Positions 6,158 to 7,927 of a stretch of DNA of 7,927 nucleotides are shown in pieces. Position 1 is the first letter of the stretch. The number at the start of each line of letters is the position of its first letter. The DNA is taken from contig JAUHXB010000049.1 in NCBI GenBank assembly GCA_030427215.1, positions 1 to 7,927 of the forward strand. Reading direction: 5' to 3'. Both the position numbers and the translations under genes were made by a program. Below the pieces are notes generated by a model. The model was given only the letters and a program-made list of their open reading frames with translations. It made no database searches and was not told where the DNA came from. Source of the stretch: Alphaproteobacteria bacterium (GTDB lineage Bacteria > Pseudomonadota > Alphaproteobacteria > Micavibrionales > UBA1664).

Positions 6158-7625
6158 CTTCTGATCCTTCTCTTTTATAGTTTGCTGGCAATAAATAAAT
6201 CTTCATATTAAAGGTCCAGCTTGAATTATTGATATTCCATTCAACAAAATTAATTCTTAAACCAGGAATATCGAAATAGTTTTTAATAAAAACAGGAGCC
6301 GTTTTAGTATTCAATGTGACGTTAAGGGCAGGCAGATCCTCTATCGTTTTCTTTTCAATCTGTTCATTAGCGTTAGAATGTCGATTATTCATCGCGGCCA
6401 ATCGTCTTGATCCACCAGTGGCATTTCTATTTTGGTTGTTCGGAGCTATATCTTGGACGTCTACACGACCTAAATTAGAAAAGCGATTATTGAGGGTCAA
6501 AAGCACTTCCTGCCTTTTCGCAAGATTCATTTTTTCCGAGGTCAAAGCGTTACTATTAATCGCTTTTGAAACGATGAAATCATCTCTTGAGCCCACAATT
6601 GGGTTAACACCAAAAGGAAACTGATCAATATAGGGTTGAATTGTCGCAAGTGAGCCAACACCTTTACGCCATACAGCCTCCACAATATTGGATCGGCAAC
6701 GCATGGTGGCCAAATTCCACCCTGGAAGAGAAATCAAAATCTCATCAAAATTCGTCAAGCATGTTTCAAGAACGGCTGAGGGTTGTGCGATAGAAAAATT
6801 CTCTATGACTTCAACAATTGGGTCAATTTGCGCTTCGACCTCTCTTGGTGGAAGAGCAATTGTATCGCGAACGGCAATATTAGGAAACGGAGCCTGAGCC
6901 TTTTGAGGCATAAATTGTGATATGAAAGATGTTGAAAAAATAGAAGCAAAAATAATTAGAAACACAACAATAGCAGCAATCATTGCCATGCCTTTATTCA
7001 CTTTTCCAGAAAAAAGAGCATCTAAATTTGCAGGTTTCAGCGAAGAAAATGATGTGTTTTCGATAAGAGATTCATATGAAATTTCTCCATCATTACCGTC
7101 ATAATTCCACGTATCTGGAACATATGTTTTCGGCCATTTTAATTTTTTTGATTCAGCTACAAAGTGATTATACGCCTCTTCCTCATTGGAAAACAAAATA
7201 TCCCCATAAGGGGCAATATTATCCGAATGGGCGGCAATGTAATGCCATCCGTTATCTGCAACAAAAACACCATGCCATTCACCAACAAGAGAATCAGCGG
7301 CTATCGCAGCCATAGAAGACATTGAAACACGATGCCCATCACGTAAGGCGCCAAAACCGCATTGAAAAACATTGTTCCTATAACAATAAAAATCCGCCTT
7401 TAAAGACCTACATTTTTTATAAATAGAACTCTTATCTTCATCTTCGCTAATACTTAACCATATAAGACCAACAGCATAAGATGTTCCATTATACTCCAAA
7501 ACGCCATTATTAGTGTGTTTTACAACATCATCGTCGAGGAAATCCAAGCCGTCCTGATCGTGATCCAATTCATCATGATCTGGAGTATTGAGATTTATTT
7601 CGGCATGTTCTTCTGCATTAGCCAT
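6150..7625 (-). CDS. pilO: Type IVb pilus accessory protein PilO-like
   Basis: A 491-residue bitopic membrane protein of the PilO2/PAP_PilO type, an inner-membrane alignment component of type IVb pilus machines. A single membrane segment lies at about 213-235. The cytoplasmic half starts with a strongly acidic stretch (about 17-33, including DHDQDGLDFLDD) and then resembles the PilO N-domain, with alternating strands and aromatic residues such as GEWHGVFVADNGWHYIAA (115-132). The periplasmic half has two cysteines, C289 and C310, likely a disulfide, then a Pro-Phe-Gly segment (337-339), an Asn/Arg-rich linker (about 395-425) and a C-terminal beta-rich domain (430-480). It starts 7 nt after the secretin stop; no good Shine-Dalgarno is near the ATG, so coupling is likely. 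Somewhat longer than the roughly 430 residues I recall for R64 PilO. Assignment depends partly on gene order. Confidence 0.82.
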   Translation of the reverse strand: MANAEEHAEINLNTPDHDELDHDQDGLDFLDDDVVKHTNNGVLEYNGTSYAVGLIWLSISEDEDKSSIYKKCRSLKADFYCYRNNVFQCGFGALRDGHRVSMSSMAAIAADSLVGEWHGVFVADNGWHYIAAHSDNIAPYGDILFSNEEEAYNHFVAESKKLKWPKTYVPDTWNYDGNDGEISYESLIENTSFSSLKPANLDALFSGKVNKGMAMIAAIVVFLIIFASIFSTSFISQFMPQKAQAPFPNIAVRDTIALPPREVEAQIDPIVEVIENFSIAQPSAVLETCLTNFDEILISLPGWNLATMRCRSNIVEAVWRKGVGSLATIQPYIDQFPFGVNPIVGSRDDFIVSKAINSNALTSEKMNLAKRQEVLLTLNNRFSNLGRVDVQDIAPNNQNRNATGGSRRLAAMNNRHSNANEQIEKKTIEDLPALNVTLNTKTAPVFIKNYFDIPGLRINFVEWNINNSSWTFNMKIYLLPANYKREGSEDA

Positions 7626-7631
7626 TCAATT

Positions 7632-7927
7632 TTATTGCCCTATTACTGTGATAGGTTGTTCCGGTAAAATCCTTGCATTGATCACCAAAACAAGCAACTC
7701 CCTTGCTCTATTTGTGCCCCTAGTTCCCCCAAATAAAAATCCACCTGGCGCGCGTGTATCTCTCAAATTATTTTCACGACGCTCAAAGCCAGCAAGAACG
7801 AGTGTTTCCCCGTCGCCTAAAACTGCATTTTGTAAAAACCCTGTTGTTGAGACCTCTGGCAATTCAATGGCGACCGCATCTGCACCAGATGTTCCAAAAC
7901 TTCTAAATGGTGTTTCCGCATCTGTAA
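7632..7927 (-). CDS. pilN: Type IVb pilus secretin, PilN-like, C-terminal fragment
   Basis: Only the last 97 codons and stop are inside the window; the frame stays open to the right edge, so the 5' part is missing. The fragment shows the end of a secretin beta-barrel: AIELPEVSTTGFLQNAVLG, then GETLVLAGFERRENN, a Gly-rich loop (GGFLFGGTRG) and the closing strands ARELLVLVINARILP. These match the conserved C-terminal half of the secretin domain, in which GETLVLAG and the final R-ELLVL strand are typical. The protein would form the outer-membrane pore through which the pilus exits. The position directly before pilO fits PilN of R64-type systems. Whether it is a lipoprotein or carries a pilotin-binding domain cannot be seen. 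Confidence 0.9.
   Translation of the reverse strand, partial: TDAETPFRSFGTSGADAVAIELPEVSTTGFLQNAVLGDGETLVLAGFERRENNLRDTRAPGGFLFGGTRGTNRARELLVLVINARILPEQPITVIGQ

Noticed and set aside
7632..7862. Short independent gene starting at TTG 7862
   Set aside because: The frame continues open upstream to the window edge with secretin-like sequence, so this is only the tail of a larger gene.
1..7927. CRISPR arrays, tRNA or rRNA genes, insertion sequences, integrase genes, shufflon repeats
   Set aside because: I saw no regularly spaced direct repeats, no cloverleaf-like conserved tRNA segments, no transposase or recombinase motifs, and no inverted sfx-like repeats near pilS.

Overview
All genes in this window lie on the minus strand. 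Read in transcription order (high to low coordinates), there is the 3' end of a secretin gene, then five complete genes in the order pilO-pilP-pilQ-pilR-pilS. A rho-independent terminator follows, then a degradative thiolase gene (fadA-like), then a partial gene for an unrecognised membrane protein that runs off the left edge. No gene-free stretch reaches 300 bases; the longest is about 137 bases, between pilS and the thiolase start, and it holds the terminator.

The right three quarters (2288-7927) is a type IVb pilus assembly operon. Its gene order matches the middle of the IncI1/R64 thin-pilus pil operon: PilN secretin, PilO and PilP alignment proteins, PilQ assembly ATPase, PilR platform protein, PilS major pilin. 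Junctions are tight: 7, -8, 13, 3 and 32 nt. The terminator at 2230-2268 closes the operon just after the pilin, so the pilT, pilU and pilV genes that follow in R64 are absent here. PilS carries a clear prepilin-peptidase site. Between its two cysteines it has a 12-residue segment that fits the EF-hand calcium-loop consensus, which is the most interesting single feature.

The thiolase has all catalytic elements of FadA-type enzymes and its own ribosome binding site; no fadB partner is adjacent. It is visibly richer in G+C than the flanking genes (36 of 60 bases over 1021-1080, against 22 of 60 over 121-180). The left-edge gene (1-971) is AT-rich. It has two hydrophobic segments near the N-terminus, a cysteine/histidine cluster in a helical middle region and a third hydrophobic segment near the cut end. 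It is preceded by a consensus-like promoter so close to the ATG that the mRNA may be leaderless.

The host is a Gram-negative bacterium (outer-membrane secretin, periplasmic Sec-type signal). An alphaproteobacterium with moderate to low G+C is my guess from the style of the thiolase and the chromosomal pil operon, but no marker gene confirms it. The pilus part is a recognisable system; the less described parts are the pilin acidic loop, the acidic PilO N-terminus and the left-edge membrane protein.
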